In this document: positions 1-19,715 of the stretch, one piece after another | Position numbering within the stretch: the first letter of the stretch is position 1 | Layout of the letters: each line of letters begins with the position of its first letter | From: Tubulanus polymorphus | Taxonomy: Eukaryota; Nemertea; Palaeonemertea; Tubulaniformes; Tubulanidae | Length of the DNA: 64,000 bases | Reading direction: 5' to 3' | NCBI RefSeq assembly: GCF_964204645.1 | Contig: NC_134031.1 | Location: 18,039,307 to 18,103,306, forward strand | Made by a program: the position numbers and the translations under genes | The notes under the pieces: generated by a model | Told to the model about the DNA's origin: nothing | The model's input: only the letters and a program-made list of their open reading frames with translations | The model's database searches: none

Positions 1-75
1 TACTACGTTAATGTACGGGGTTCGAACCCACGACCAGGCTCCCCAGGGTCGAACCACTCGCCCACAACGCTCCTC
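1..75 (-). repeat. tRNA-derived SINE-like fragment
   Basis: On the minus strand it has an A-box-like TGGGCGAGTGGTTCG and a perfect B box GGTTCGAACCC at tRNA-like spacing. It does not fold as a full tRNA, so a SINE head is more likely. Confidence 0.45.
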
Positions 76-270
76 AAAGCTTTTCCTTTTCTGTTTCTTT
101 TTTGTTTTCTTTATTCTTTCTATGAATATATTGTATTGAATGTTCTGCTCTGTGCAATGAGCTAATTGTGGAGCAATAAACTGAAACTTAACTTAAGATT
201 GTAGGGGGGCACATTTTAAGAATGGACACAACTTCAATGCATTCAATTGTCAGTTATGACAGACACTTAC

Positions 271-7791
<7,521 letters not shown>

Positions 7792-8300
7792 GCTTGAAAG
7801 TTTATCCTTCGGTTATAGCATAATATGAAACTTTTTAACCCTTTTCGTAGAAAAATATGAGAAGTAAATTGTTGCGTCGATTTTCGAAATTTACTTCCGG
7901 GTTTGGCCTCGCTTGCCAGAGCTAAGAGTGAGGATCCGAAATGGTCTACGATTTTGTTTTTAACGTTTAATCTGTATCATAGAAATCTTTATTTCCTACC
8001 GCTATATCGTTCTTATGTTATTTCTTATATGTTTTCATATTGTTTATCTGTTTTCCTATAAGTTCAAAATTTCTCGTTGCATTATCTTCAACCATTATAT
8101 TGTTCGAAATTCGGTATATATGCAAAAGATATTTGTAGAATTCATAAACAGTATGCTAAATATAGGTTCGAAGTTCCAAGTTCAAGCGTACCATCAGGTC
8201 CAATGAAAATATAATTTAATTGAATTGAATCGCTAAATCGACGCGACACGACCTCCGCCAATGTCAATGACGTCACGAAAGTAAACAGCGTAATGTCAGA
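7792..8300. promoter_or_regulatory. Shared head-to-head promoter region of Cip4 and the FAM124-like gene
   Basis: Only 509 bp separate the two divergent start codons. The FAM124-like side has CCAAT at 8258-8262 and a perfect cAMP-response element TGACGTCA at 8268-8275, 25 bases before its ATG. No TATA box is placed suitably for either gene. Transcription starts are not known, so the boundaries are those of the coding sequences. Confidence 0.5.
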
Positions 8301-11300
8301 ATGGCGTTCTTGGCGTACAAGGAGGTCGACGGAATTCTGATCAACGATACGACGACGTCGGACGCTGTGGACGGCGTGCCGGAGCAGGTTCTGCACGTAT
8401 CCCACGATGTTGACATCCCGGCGCGCTATTACACGCAAACCCTGTTCTCATCGACTCCCGCCACCGCCGAAAATCAGAGACAAAATTCTCGTCGACTCTC
8501 CGAAAAATCTGCTCGATACAGAATGGTATGGTTGTGGTATATTTTGCCACTATATTCAAATTTCGCAAATTTCTGTCATTTCTGTGTGGAACTGTAAATT
8601 CAGTGTAGCTTTACTGGTAAAAGTGCAGATCCGCACCTCTCCGCGTAAACGGTTCAATCAATTACAAATATCATTGTTTCAGATTTAGATGTCATCAGCA
8701 ATTCAGTACATTGCCATTGGTTAATTTTAAATCTTCACTAGAAAGATTTAAGCCTGGATTCTGTCATTCAGTAGATTGCGTCAATCACGAGAGGTGCGGA
8801 TCTGCACTTTTACCTAGCTTTACTTGATGTGGACGTAATCCTTTTTGCTTCATTCACTGTGTGTGTACTTCTGCTACGGCCACTAAGGCCGTGAGTCTGG
8901 CTGGGTGTTGTATGAATTTAGGAAATTTAGCATTATTCATTGGCGGCTGATATTATTTTGCCAATTCGGCATTATTTCCGTTAACGCTGTTTTGCGATAA
9001 CTCATTCTGATTGGCTAATTTATACCGCACTGCGATGCACAACTTTTCAAGAAAAGTGTAAAATCAGAGAGAAAATAGAGCGGATTCGAAACCCAGTCCC
9101 AGGCAGTGAACTGCTAGCATAGCATCTTATCGCTAGACCACCAAATACATTCAGTCGATATAGCTGAGTATGTGCGCTAGTGCAATATCCTCCCCTAGCT
9201 GTAGATCTCAAAAATTCATTAACTAGGCCTTAAACCTCCAAATAACACTTAAATCGAACCCTAATCCTTACCCTGTAATCTTACCTTTATTAAAAGACTT
9301 AAATTTTTTAATTGTGTTCATGTGTATCGGCAAAATGGTGTTTACACAAACAATGCCAAATTGGCAAAATAGGCACTAACCAGTCATGCCTACTCCCAAA
9401 TTATTTGCTAGAAATTGTGTGCTTGTTTGTTGTAGGTTCATGTGGATTGGGGTAAAGATTTCGGTCAGCTCGACTACACGAAAAACATGTTAGCTTTACT
9501 TCAAGTTCAGAACAATCCGATCACCGAAGAAAAAACTAACAGCATACAGCAATTCTTGAAAAACCATTTGTGTTGCCTAGTCAGGTAATAATGAAGATAT
9601 TTATTAGAATGAGAAATATGAGATATCTTGACAACGGTGACTGTGAACCAGAAATATGGGTATATCTCAAAAGTGGCAATGGTAGCTGAACCAGAAATAT
9701 ATTGCATATCTTGCTCTACGGATCTTGGTTTCCCAAGACTAACCCTATTTGATTATTCATTTAACCTTGCGATGGGACTGGCTTTAAAGTTTTGCACTGT
9801 GTAAGCAGTCAGCAGGATTCAAACCCGCTCGACACTCGGCACTGATGGTGAATACAACAGCATTCTCCTTATCCCATTGAGCAACCGAGACCACATTCAG
9901 ATATATGAGATATCAGAGTTATATCTGAACCTGAAAATATGAGATATCTCATAGTGGCAGAATCAGAAATATGTGAAGAGTTGATGACTTAATTTATGAA
10001 AACCCCCTGCAGTTTCAATAGTATTCAAACTAACTTTAAATCAAACAAAAATTCATGCGAGGCAAGGAACGTTTGTGTTTTTCCCAAACTGCATACCTGG
10101 TACGTATGTTATTTGGGGTTCCCCTTCTGCGATTTACGACCTTTCATTGACTCGGCAAACAAATAACTTTCATACTTAAAGCATTAAGTGTCTTCTAGGC
10201 TGTTTACTCGGTACAGAACCAAACAAAACTTTATATCGACAATATAGAATTTCACTAACACCAAATTCATTGACTTCATTTAAGATCAGACCAAGCAGGC
10301 CTTTGTTTCGCATTTCTTCACATTTGATATATATATTTTAGGAGTTATAGTTTATAAGTTAGATTCTGTTGGCCTATGAAGTACAATGAATGACGGTCCA
10401 TCGCCGTTTAATTGTTGTAGGTGGGATTCGAAGCATCTGTTAGTGCAGCTGCCGGATGACGATGCCAGTCAGGCGCTCGGTCAGGCTTTCCTCGATGAAA
10501 GGTTGGATGACATCGACGGATACAAAGTTGAACGCATCGATCGTAAGTGAGAATTATTTTCAATATTTGTCCGAGTTATTAATTCACTCACGCGAATTAA
10601 TGGCATTAGCAAGGGCTTTTCTCGTGAACTAGTGTTAATAATGCACTATTCAATTGCTTATGGAGCTATTTATTTAGTGTAAAAATGGTCTCGCAGAACC
10701 ATGATTCATGAATGATTCTAACCAAATGTATGAACAAGAAAACTAACTTGAAAGTTTATCGGTGCCTTGAAAAATAACACATACATTGCTTAATATTGTC
10801 AACTATATTGTATTGTAAATAGTATAATATCAAGGGTCAATTATGGATTTGAGTATCGATAATTGAATTGAATTAACTGGCAACCAGTCTAGCCCCAATA
10901 TATTGATGACGTAGTGCAGGTCCTCTCAAAAATTGATTATTAGAATATATCAAAAATAGAATAAGAGTACAAAATATATTTAACCACAAAATGAACGCCA
11001 AAATCGATGACATAGTGCACATCGACTCACGCAGAACCCCTTAAATAACAAATATTAGGTATCAATGTATAGTAAACATTAGTGTAAGGGATTTTACTGC
11101 ATCAAAAAGAAAAGAATCGTAATCCAGGGGTATATTTGGGGAAACTTTATGTGCCAGCCCAGTTTACTTCATCACAAATTTCGATTTTGCATTTCAGCTT
11201 CGGTTCTGACGAACCCGCCGAAAGTTCTGTTCGAAATCGACACGAATCAATCGGATAAAGTATGCCAGTGCCTCAGCGAAGTGATCGCGCCGTTCGCCGC

Positions 11301-11892
11301 CAGATTTACGTATATCGTAGTTAGACAAGTCGATTCTATAATGCCCGATCAGGATTTGATTCCCGCGTTGATCGTCAGTTTACTGTTTCACGGCCGCAGT
11401 CAAGGGAACGCCGAACGCGCCGTACAACATTTGAACGAATCGCCGTGGTTAAAAGTATCGTTGCCGAGCGGCATCGCTTCCGAACTGGACTTCCCGTTGG
11501 TTTTGTATCGCAACGGCCGGTTCAACGTGCCGATGATCGGTATCCAAACGGGATGCGTACAATCAGGGATACAGCTAACTCTTCTAGTCCAAGATTCTCA
11601 AAACTTCCAGTCGATGGAGAGCTTTTATTGCAAAGTTACCGGGCTCGTACCGTTGAGGCGTAGTAGCCACGAATCGGCGATGCGCTATTGTACGTTTCCG
11701 CTGTCTTCTCGCGCCGAACTCGTGATCGCGTTTTATCCGGAATTCGCCGCGAAATCGTTGCGCAACGCTGCTATTTATATCCAAGTGTCCGAAGTCAACC
11801 ATATCGATAGCCTGATCAGACTCAGCGAGGATCACTGGCACACTAACGACCCCGAAGGAAACCGTGTTGTTTTATATATGCCGCTGAAATGA
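8301..11892 (+). CDS. FAM124-like protein (glyoxalase-fold family), four exons
   Basis: Exons 8301-8525, 9436-9584, 10421-10542 and 11198-11892 join with matching phases (0, 2, 1) to 396 residues. The ATG at 8301 is chosen because the nearby ATG at 8292 opens a frame that stops within 16 codons. The last exon (residues about 166-396) resembles the FAM124 domain: a proline-rich start (LTNPPKVLFEID), then QNFQSMESFYCKVTGL, a FPLSS-AELVIAF strand, and the closing HWHTNDPEGNRVVLY. The latter resembles the RWQTEDYDGNKILLQ end of vertebrate FAM124A/B as I remember it. FAM124 proteins are poorly characterised and no reaction is assigned. The first 165 residues are not recognised and exon 1 (Ser/Thr/Arg-rich) is the least certain part; its donor is GTATGG. 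A CCAAT box and a CRE lie just upstream. The AATAAA begins five bases after the stop. Gene structure is likely right; the family call is moderate. Confidence 0.65.
8606..8824. mobile_element. MITE with 26-bp perfect terminal repeats and 10-bp target duplication
   Basis: The element is 8616-8814 (199 bp). Its ends, 8616-8641 and 8789-8814, are perfect 26-bp inverted repeats starting GGTAAAAGTGCAGATCCGCA. It is flanked on both sides by TAGCTTTACT (8606-8615 and 8815-8824), a perfect 10-bp target-site duplication. A 9-11 bp duplication is characteristic of Mutator-like (MULE) transposons, so this is probably a non-autonomous MULE. It has no coding capacity and sits in intron 1 of the FAM124-like gene. 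The intact ends suggest a recent insertion. Confidence 0.85.
9080..9150 (-). repeat. tRNA-derived SINE-like fragment
   Basis: On the minus strand TGGTCTAGCGATAAGATGC (A-box-like) is followed by GGGTTTCGAATCCGC (B-box-like with an extra T). It is in intron 1 of the FAM124-like gene. Confidence 0.5.
9806..9893 (-). repeat. tRNA-derived SINE-like fragment
   Basis: On the minus strand CGGTTGCTCAATGGGATAAG is followed by GGGTTTGAATCCTGCTG at tRNA-like spacing. It is in intron 2 of the FAM124-like gene, and the arrangement is the same as at 9080. Confidence 0.5.
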
Positions 11893-11896
11893 ATTC

Positions 11897-11902
11897 AATA
11901 AA
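11897..11902 (+). terminator. Poly(A) signal of the FAM124-like gene
   Basis: AATAAA begins five bases after the TGA stop at 11890-11892, implying a 3' UTR of only about 25-30 bases. Confidence 0.6.
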
Positions 11903-12080
11903 TATCTCTTTTTGCGGGGTCCCTACAACTCCTTGATTCCCGACTTAAAAAATCTTTTTTTAACCAAAAATCTTTTTTAAGGTCAATGAAACTTCAAAAC
12001 TAGAAATGTCTGTAATTGTACAGTAGTAAACTATGCCTTAATTGGGACCCGGATTTTTTTTTTTATTGAGATAAACAGTT

Positions 12081-12196
12081 CCGATTTAGGAGGAGTCTAC
12101 CGTAATTGGGATATGAAAGTGATGTAGACACTTCCTCTAAATTTGTAAGTTTCTCCTTTAAAACTCCTTACATTCAGGAATGACTGATCTGCAGGG
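12081..12196 (-). repeat. Dispersed repeat copy, inverted relative to 3769-3884
   Basis: The reverse complement matches 3769-3884 closely. It lies downstream of the FAM124-like gene in a cluster of related fragments (11918-13041). Confidence 0.7.
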
Positions 12197-12667
12197 ACCC
12201 TGTTTTGGTCGGTACATTTCGAATAAATGCATGAGGTCACACGCGCATCTGTATCAGCATCTGTATCAGCGTGTGTTTTTATCATCATATTTGCTTTTCA
12301 AGGTGCTTTGAAGGAATTTTATTTAAAACCATAGGAATCATTTAAAACCTGTTTTCGGCTGGGCTGCATTTATCGCCGGGAAATATCCCAATTTTCTTGT
12401 GTTACGTTAAATATTTATCAACCGAAAATCAAAACCAAGGAAACAGTATCGATAATGAATATTTTAGTCAATAATACTTTATCGTGTATATACGGTCTTA
12501 AATATATTTATTTGAATTCGAACATTTTTTGTAAAATTTTACGATAAATTAATGTAAAACGCAGAGATATTGTTCTGTGAGATACATTGTATGTATTGAT
12601 GATGAATATGTATTAGAAATAAATTATTATTCATATGAATCTGTCTGTTTGATATATCTATACACAA

Positions 12668-13041
12668 GGGTCCTACAATTCCTGGTATCCAGAATTCAAG
12701 GACTTTTCAAGGAATTTTCAAGGAGTAATTTTCAAAATTCAAGGAGGTTTTCGCGGTCATATAGGCCTATAAGGAATATTCAAAAACAAAATCCATGTTT
12801 TTCTCAAATTTTGATCAGTTGTTGTGTGTGCCGTTTTGGTTTTACAGTTTAAATGTTTTAAATCTCAAAGTGAAACAACTTTCACAAGTCACACAATGAA
12901 GAATAATAGAATACACTGTCTTCTGAAAAGGACCTTTTGAAAATTTTTAATAGGACTTTCCTTTTAAAGGATTTTCAAGGACCTTGAAAAATATATTCAA
13001 AAATCAAGGAGTTTTCAAGGATTCAAGGAGTTGTAGGGACC
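12668..13041. mobile_element. Dispersed element with GGTCCCTACAACTCCTTGA ends
   Basis: The left end reads GGGTCCTACAATTCCTGG and the right end is its complement, CAAGGAGTTGTAGGGACCC. The interior contains many TTTTCAAGGA words. Another end of the same family is at 11918-11941. Confidence 0.55.
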
Positions 13042-13419
13042 CTGATACATGGGATAGGCAATTCAACGAATGTACTGCAAGGTAACCACTTTTTATTTGA
13101 CTTCCCTCACGATTTCCTGACATGCACGTTTTTCCAAAGTTCATCTGCTTAGAATCCAATCAAAATACGTAAGATATGTAGTTCACGATTAACAGACCAT
13201 CCGACATTCAGAGATAAAAGTTCAGAAGAAGTCGTACAATAACGTTTGATGTTCGACATAAATGATAATTTATTAACCTACTTCCACATACAACTAGAAG
13301 TTACAATGTCAATAATCTATATTTTAAGAAAAACATAAATTCGTTTGAATAAACACCATTTCATACCGTTAGTTATAGATTTAACTGTTTTTGATTTTCC
13401 CTGCAAGAACCCGTTTGAA

Positions 13420-13512
13420 TGTGCTTCATAATTTACACGATTGATTTCCACTGTTTCATAATTCACACAACTGATTTCCACTTTTTCAAAATTCACATGA
13501 CTGATTTCCACG
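13420..13512 (+). repeat. Three to four 30-bp tandem repeats
   Basis: TGATTTCCAC(T)-TTTCA-AATTCACA recurs every 30 bp. Because the period is a multiple of three it leaves an open minus-strand frame (VEISxVNYE repeats) that is not evidence of a gene. Confidence 0.75.
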
Positions 13513-14127
13513 GTCTATTTTAGTTTCATTTCATAGAGTCAATCATTTCAAATACAATCTTATAAAAGGTACAAATTAAATATTACAAATATTGGTAGAC
13601 ACTTATTTAATACAATGGTTAAAATCATTTTCAACAGTCTAGACCAGTCTTTCTTTCAGAAACCGCAGAAAAAACTGAGCATCATAAAGCCCACTAGACA
13701 CCATTTAATAATATACTCGATGAGAATAATGGCAGTTGCAGTATGTGCATTATATAGCTGCGATCACACAAGAGATGGTTTGACCCCGCCGAATTGACGC
13801 AGATCGGGCCCCGCATCAAATTTGGCCTGCGCCTGATTAAAAAGCGTGTTCTCACTTGATACACTACACAATACTCGAACAACTCGATGTGAGTCACTTT
13901 CGAAACTAGTTGTCATTCACACGCAATAATTTGGTGCATGATAAAATTTGGCTTGGGCCTGGTCCGACGTATTTAGTCAGGCCCGGGTCCATTTGGCATC
14001 TGTGCGAACAGTTGTTCCCGGCCAAAAATTCTTGTTTGATCACAGCTTTTTTTGTCTCTCGTTAAAATCAACGTGTGTTTAATTTATGACACATTTGCTA
14101 CCTGAGATAAATGTTCAAGTAAATTTC

Positions 14128-17100
14128 TCAAAACTGGCACGTCGAGAAAAGCGGCAGACTATCGTCTTCCGGCAAAAAGCTTTTATCGGTATTCGCGCAG
14201 TCACTACTGATACTACTACCGTCATTGTCTAACTGATCAATCATTGCAATGTTATTAGTCAATTCAGTTTCCGTATTTTGCTGATATTGCGCGCGATCAT
14301 CGGCTTTTTTACGATTGGAATCCGCCGCTTTTCGTTTCGCATTTTTCAGCGTCAGCGCTAAACCGCACATATCGCTGTTCATATGTTCGCGAAGATCGCT
14401 CGGTGTTTTGTAAACTTCTCCGCAGCCCGTACACATTTCGGGTCCGTTCTTTCGTGGTCTGCCGCGCTTTTTTCTAATCGTCTCCGGCTCCGAATCGTCT
14501 TCGACTTCGGATTTTATTACCGGGCCTTTTCGACCGGCGATGATCTCGACGTCGTCGTCTCTGCGACACGGATTTTCCATTTTCTCCATCGCGTGTTGCA
14601 GAAGCTTTTTCATCGAGTGGAACTCCCTCCCGCAGTCGTGGCATTTCGGACTGCGTCGTTGTTTCGACTTACCCCCGGCGGCGCTCGTGTGCGTGACCAT
14701 GTGCATTTTCAGATTTCCGCCCTGCGAAAACGAACGCCCGCAAATAATACACTTATACGGCTTGTCGCCGGTGTGCAGACGGACGTGCGTTTTTAAATTC
14801 GAAGTGTTCGTGAAACGTTTCTCGCAATGCGGACACTTGTACGGTTTTTCGCCGGTGTGAGTACGCGAGTGAATGATCAGTTTCTGACTCTCGCGGAATT
14901 GTTTTCCGCAGACGTCGCAGCGATAGCGCTTCTCGCCGGTGTGTATCTTCATGTGCAGCCGGTGATACGTCGGCAACGCGAACGTTTTTCCGCAGACGTC
15001 GCAGCGATGCGGCTTCTCGCCGCTGTGCAACTGACGGTGCACGTTCATGTTGTTGACGTGGCGGAAACCGCGGCCGCAAATATCGCACGAGTACAACGTG
15101 ATGTTTTTGTGCATCTGCATGTGCAGACGGAATTTACTGATCTCGACGAATCCTTTGCCGCACAAATCGCACTTATGCGGCCGTTCGGCGTCGCTGTGTA
15201 TTCGCTTTATGTGACGCTGCAGGTAGGATTTCCGCGCGAAATGTTTCCCGCAATCGGCGCACGTAAATACAGACAGTTCGACTTTCGGTACAACTGAAAT
15301 ATCATGAACAGAGAGAGTTAATCATCGTTATCCGAGTACAGTGAAACTAGCTAATGTCTAAAACCATTGTATACGGAGTTTAAAAGGATGATCTCCAGTT
15401 CGAAACGTAGTACCTTCATTTCAATTTCTTATGAAGAAAATTAGCTTTTAATCTTTTAAACTTTGCATATAGTGGATTTTAAACTAATTATCTATTCTTC
15501 GAGTCTACGGGCTAGTCACCTTTTAGGTAAGGTTGTTGTGCTTGGGCCATCATTACGTTGACAACTTATTCAAATGAGGACTAGAATTAGAAATCGGGAC
15601 AAAAAAACCGGTATGACTTCAGTGAGTTTGACTCTACTCTTCACTATTGGTATAGGTACTTACTTTTAACGTCACAGCTATCATCCTCAGTAACTCCTGT
15701 GGTCGCATGAATACTTCGCCTATCTAATTTTGATTCATCTTTACAGCTGGAAGACTCTACAACTCGTCCTTTACTATCTATATGATGTTCTACAACTAGT
15801 AAACATAAAATGATCGGTTATTTTATGCAATGTATTGTTTTCCTGGGATGAAAACAAATAGATGGCCTTCTTACTCGTTTCATCGGAGCTGTTACCTTGA
15901 AGCACTTCTGAAGTCGAATCATCAACCATTGATTCATCTTTGCTAAAGGGTTCTAAAACTGGTTCCGTATTATCCGTTTGTTCAACAGCTATTAAAGAAG
16001 ATAATCACAGCCAATGTCAAACGCCAATCAAATAGGAGATCTGGTTTCTGCACAACTAGACGACCATACTAACATTGAACCCAAGTTTCACCAAAATCGA
16101 CCCACTATTAACAAAGCTAAGAAGCTGAAAGACAGACACAGACAGAGACTTGTAACGGAAACCAGAGGAACAATACTCACCATCATCTTCAAAACTGCTC
16201 CATGGTGTTCCTCGTTCACACTTCCATGATTCAACCTTTACAATTTTTATGAATTCACTTTCCTCCTCCTCCTGTTTCGCTTGAAATAAGAAATTCTCTA
16301 CGATAAAAAGAAATCAACGAGATTAATGTCAGTTCATATCACAGATACGACGTTAATAAGCGCAGCGAGTACGAACCATCGACTTTCAATTCTCCTTCTT
16401 TGATTTCGTGATCAGTTTTGAGGATTATATTGCCTTCACCGGCATCCCGCGCGCCATTTTCTACAAGAAAACAGAAACTTCGGTTCAAAACGAGTCATTC
16501 AGTGCTCACACTAGCTGGTCCCCAATTTGAGGAATTTTTGAGAGCGTTCAAAGAGAAAATCATAAAAATGTGATGAACCGTTAAATGAGTTTAACCCTTT
16601 CAGTGCCAAGTAATTACTTCCTGAATGTTCTGGAGACAATTTGAAAATTTATAAAAATTCCACCTAAGCGAATATTGTATAATGGGCATACCTCTATGAT
16701 GGGCATGACCTTGACAAGTGCTGCCATCTTCTAATAGAGATATAAACTAATTACTAATTGCATGAATACACTGCGGTACGGTGTACTAGCAAAGTCCATC
16801 ACCGATTTTTACACTGCATTGCGGTGGAGATGCGATGGAAGGGTTTAGAGTGGAAGAGTTTAAAATGGATATATAATGGAGCGACTGCAGTTCAGGTGTC
16901 CCTTATGGTCAATATGTACCTAACCTAACAAAAACCCCAATACTCAGTAGCACAAGTGCTACAGACCAGAAAAGTGACCTAAACTGCAGTTAGACCGAGT
17001 TGAAAACAGTTTATCCGAGTATACAGGAATACCGTCGGTGTGTTGATGATAATTATAATCATTGCTATCATTGACTACATTCTCCTTATTATCACCTTCA

Positions 17101-17393
17101 TTATTCTCCTCAGCTTCATCTTCAAACTTCATTCGATCGACATCTCTATTCGATGTGTCGCCATTGAACGTTTTGTTCTCATGAGCTGTAAGAAAAAAAA
17201 CGGAATGAAAATATGTTAATTGCGCCGTTAACACCATCCTCGCTTGCCAGGGTTAGATTGCCTCCCGACCGAGGATACGCTCTCACGCGTAGAAATCAAC
17301 TTTTATTCCACCACCAGATTTGAACTTACCATTAAAACCTTCTCCAAAGTCCTCAGCATTTCCAGATGAATCCGGTTTGATTTTTCTGCTCAT
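14128..17393 (-). CDS. C2H2 zinc-finger transcription factor with acidic N-terminus and AT-hook-like motif
   Basis: Seven exons on the minus strand: 17330-17393, 17033-17185, 16377-16460, 16181-16279, 15875-15988, 15664-15795 and 14128-15293. All six introns are phase 1 and the sum is 1812 nt, 603 residues. The start MSRKIKPDSSGN is the first ATG. Residues 1-215 are acidic and low in hydrophobics, apparently disordered. The last exon carries seven canonical C2H2 fingers in tandem with TGEKP-type linkers (for example CDVCGKTF, CDVCGKQF, CPHCEKRF, CIICGRSF), then two degenerate C2HC-like fingers (CHDCGREF...C and CTGCGEVY...C). Between these two is KKRGRPRKNG, an AT-hook-like basic motif; a Ser/Asp-rich tail follows. 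This indicates a nuclear DNA-binding protein; target and orthology are unknown. Donors at 16376 (GTTCGT) and 17032 (GTATTC) are weaker than the rest. No KRAB, BTB or ZAD domain is seen. Extra phase-1 exons could be hidden between 16460 and 17033. Confidence 0.9.
16591..16847. mobile_element. Degenerate TTAACCCTTTCAGTGC MITE (piggyBac-like)
   Basis: It starts TTAACCCTTTCAGTGCC and ends with the decayed complement (GGAAGGGTTTA). The interior shares AATTTGAAAATTTATAAAAATTCCACC-type sequence and the short palindromes around CACTGCGGTG with the copy at 22208. It lies in a zinc-finger-gene intron. Confidence 0.6.
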
Positions 17394-18306
17394 TATTCCA
17401 GTCACCTATTGATAAATTGAAGAAAAATATTTCAGCTGCGTTGTTGTGTAGGGAATGTTGTTGTACCGTAATTATATGGATGGAACGGAGATTGACGAGT
17501 TCATTGTTGTTCACGGGGCCTGACCTGGCGCAAATAGTACTTAGGATGATAGGGGATCAAGAACTTTCACAGTACCATGTCGGCTGTTGTGGTGTGGATA
17601 TTATGTTATCTGGTTATTGACGACGATTATTGTTGGATGTTTAAATTTGTGAACGATTAGTGACATTGATTGACTGATGTTGAGGTGGTCGTTGAAGAAG
17701 GAAAAAAGTGGAGCCAGTCATTGTTCAGCAGAACCTGTAAATCGAAGTAAAAATAATTGAGTGTGCATTTGCAAATGAACGTACCCTTTTGGCGCTGTCT
17801 TTTGCTATTTTTTCGATTGATGTCTGTCTGCAGAGTTTCCAGAACCTGTCATGTCAGGTCTTAAGACCTGACATGACAGGTCTGACCTGTCATGTCAGGT
17901 CCCGAAAAAACCCAAACTCATGACAATATTTGACGAAACGGCGAAATATCTAGGCATGTGCTAGACGAATGGAAGAACATTTTGAGTTGAATGAATATTC
18001 TGACCCGTCGTTAATATCGAAAATGATTCAACAATAACGATAAGGAAAATGTTCTGACAAATAATTCATTTGAAAGGTTGATTTATAAGAAGAAAATATT
18101 TATGTGTAAACTATGACTTATTTCTGTATTAAAGGGAAAAAATAAGTTTCAGGCATAGATGAATTGATTAATGTAGAAGTAAGAGCACATTATAAGAGAA
18201 TATTTTCGCTAGATGAATCGAGGTCTTGATATTTCGTTTCCGCAATAAGACACTGAAAATTATCTGCTCACTATCACAGCTCGGCAACACTCCTCACTGT
18301 CCTGAA

Positions 18307-18452
18307 GTCCTGGGCCCAGTTCCATAGTCATGGCTTAGACTTAAGACCAATCTAAGACCATCTTAGTACTATAACCAATCTAACAACTTAAGACCAGTCT
18401 TAAAATTTGAGACCATTTTTTGACTTAAATCTCAACTGAGGAACCAGCCCCT
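18307..18452. repeat. Dispersed repeat, CTTAGACTTAAGACC family, nested in the 2.5-kb element
   Basis: It begins CCCAGTTCCATAGTCATGGC and runs through the family words to GAGGAACCAGCCCC. Its presence inside the 17822-20329 element shows either nested insertion or shared origin. Confidence 0.7.
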
Positions 18453-18589
18453 GAAGTCTCACTATATACATTCATTGTCTTTATGATGTACATGTAAAAG
18501 AGCCGAATGCACTATAGAGACTGATTTTATTGAGACTGATTTTAAATCAACTCATCAATTTAAAGCATGAAGTTTTTTTTCTATCTATA

Positions 18590-19715
18590 TCAGTTTTAAT
18601 GCAGACCTGTCGCCATTATATAATACTCTTTACTATAAAGAGACCATAGAAATTAATGTTTTCCTTCATTTCATCAGTTTTAATGCAGACCTGTCACCAC
18701 AGGTCTCGAAAAGCTCTGCAAAATGGCGCGAGCTGCCGTGTGAGGTCTCGCTTCATAATTATTGTTTTATAGTAACTTAAGATTAATTCTATCCATGGTT
18801 AGCAATTCATATAATACTCTTTACTATAAAGAGACCATAAAAAGTAAAGTTTTCCTTCATTTCATCAGTTTTAATGCAGACCTGTCACCACAGGTCTCGA
18901 GAAGCTCTGCAAAATGGCGCGAGCTGCCGTGTGAGGTCTCGCTTCATAATTATTGTTTTATGGTAACTTAAGATTAACTCTATCTATGGTTAGCAATTTA
19001 TATTATACTTATTACTATATAAAGGTTATAAAAAGTAAAGTTTTTTCCATTTCATCAGTTTTAGTGCAGACCTGTCACCACAGGTCCCGAGAAGCTCTGC
19101 AAAATGGCGCGAGCTGCCGTGTGAGGTCTCGCTTCATAATTATTGTTTTATAGTAACTTAAGATTAATTCTATCCATGGTTAGCAATTTATATTATACTC
19201 TTTACTATAAAGAGACCATAAAAAGTAAAGTTTTCCTTCATTTCATCAGTTTTAATGCAGACCTGTCACCACAGGTCTCGAGAAGCTCTGCAAAATGGCG
19301 CGAGCTGCCGTGTGAGGTCTCGCTTCATAATTATTGTTTTATAGTAACTTAAGATTAACTCTATCTATGGTTAGCAATTGATATTATACTCATTACTATA
19401 AAGATACCATAAAAATTAAAGTTTTCCTTCATTTCATCAGTTTAAATGCAGACCTGTCACCACAGGTCTCGAGAAGCTCTGCAAAATGGCGCGAGCTGCC
19501 GTGTGAGGTCTCGCTTCAAAATTATTGTTTTATAGTATTTCAAGATTTAATCTATCTATGGTAAGCATACAATTTTACATTCACCATTAGATAGAGATCA
19601 TAAAAAGTTCAGGTTTTTCTATTTCATCAGTTTTCAAGCAGACCTGTCACCACAGGTCCCGAAGCTCTGCAAAATGGAGCGAGCTGCCGTGTGAGGTCTC
19701 ACTAATTAATCACAG
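18590..19715 (+). repeat. Tandem array of 190-191-bp units (six full copies plus one truncated)
   Basis: The anchor CAGACCTGTCACCACAGGTC recurs at 18686, 18877, 19067, 19258, 19449 and 19639, spacing 190 or 191 bp, with a truncated unit at about 18602. Each unit contains GACCTGTCACCACAGGTC, a near-palindrome related to the element's terminal hairpins, and AAAATGGCGCGAGCTGCCG. The central copies are more than 95% alike; the outer ones have diverged. The short frames starting at 18762, 18953 and 19143 are just the same unit read repeatedly. Confidence 0.95.

Larger units (their letters stand above)
11903..14127. other. Intergenic, repeat-rich
   Basis: It holds the CTACAACTCCTTGA family fragments (11918-13041) and the 30-bp repeats (13420-13512). 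No coding frame is supported. Confidence 0.6.

Noticed and set aside
8142-8568. Minus-strand and alternative plus-strand frames over the FAM124-like first exon
   Set aside because: The alternative plus-strand frame meets a stop in exon 2 when spliced; the minus-strand frames have no splice or start support.
14383-15297. Plus-strand frames across the zinc-finger exon
   Set aside because: Antisense of a strongly coding exon with C2H2 spacing; the plus-strand products have no domain and no splice context.
18762-19352. Three near-identical short proteins
   Set aside because: Same 190-bp repeat unit read three times; they do not begin or end at unit-independent signals.
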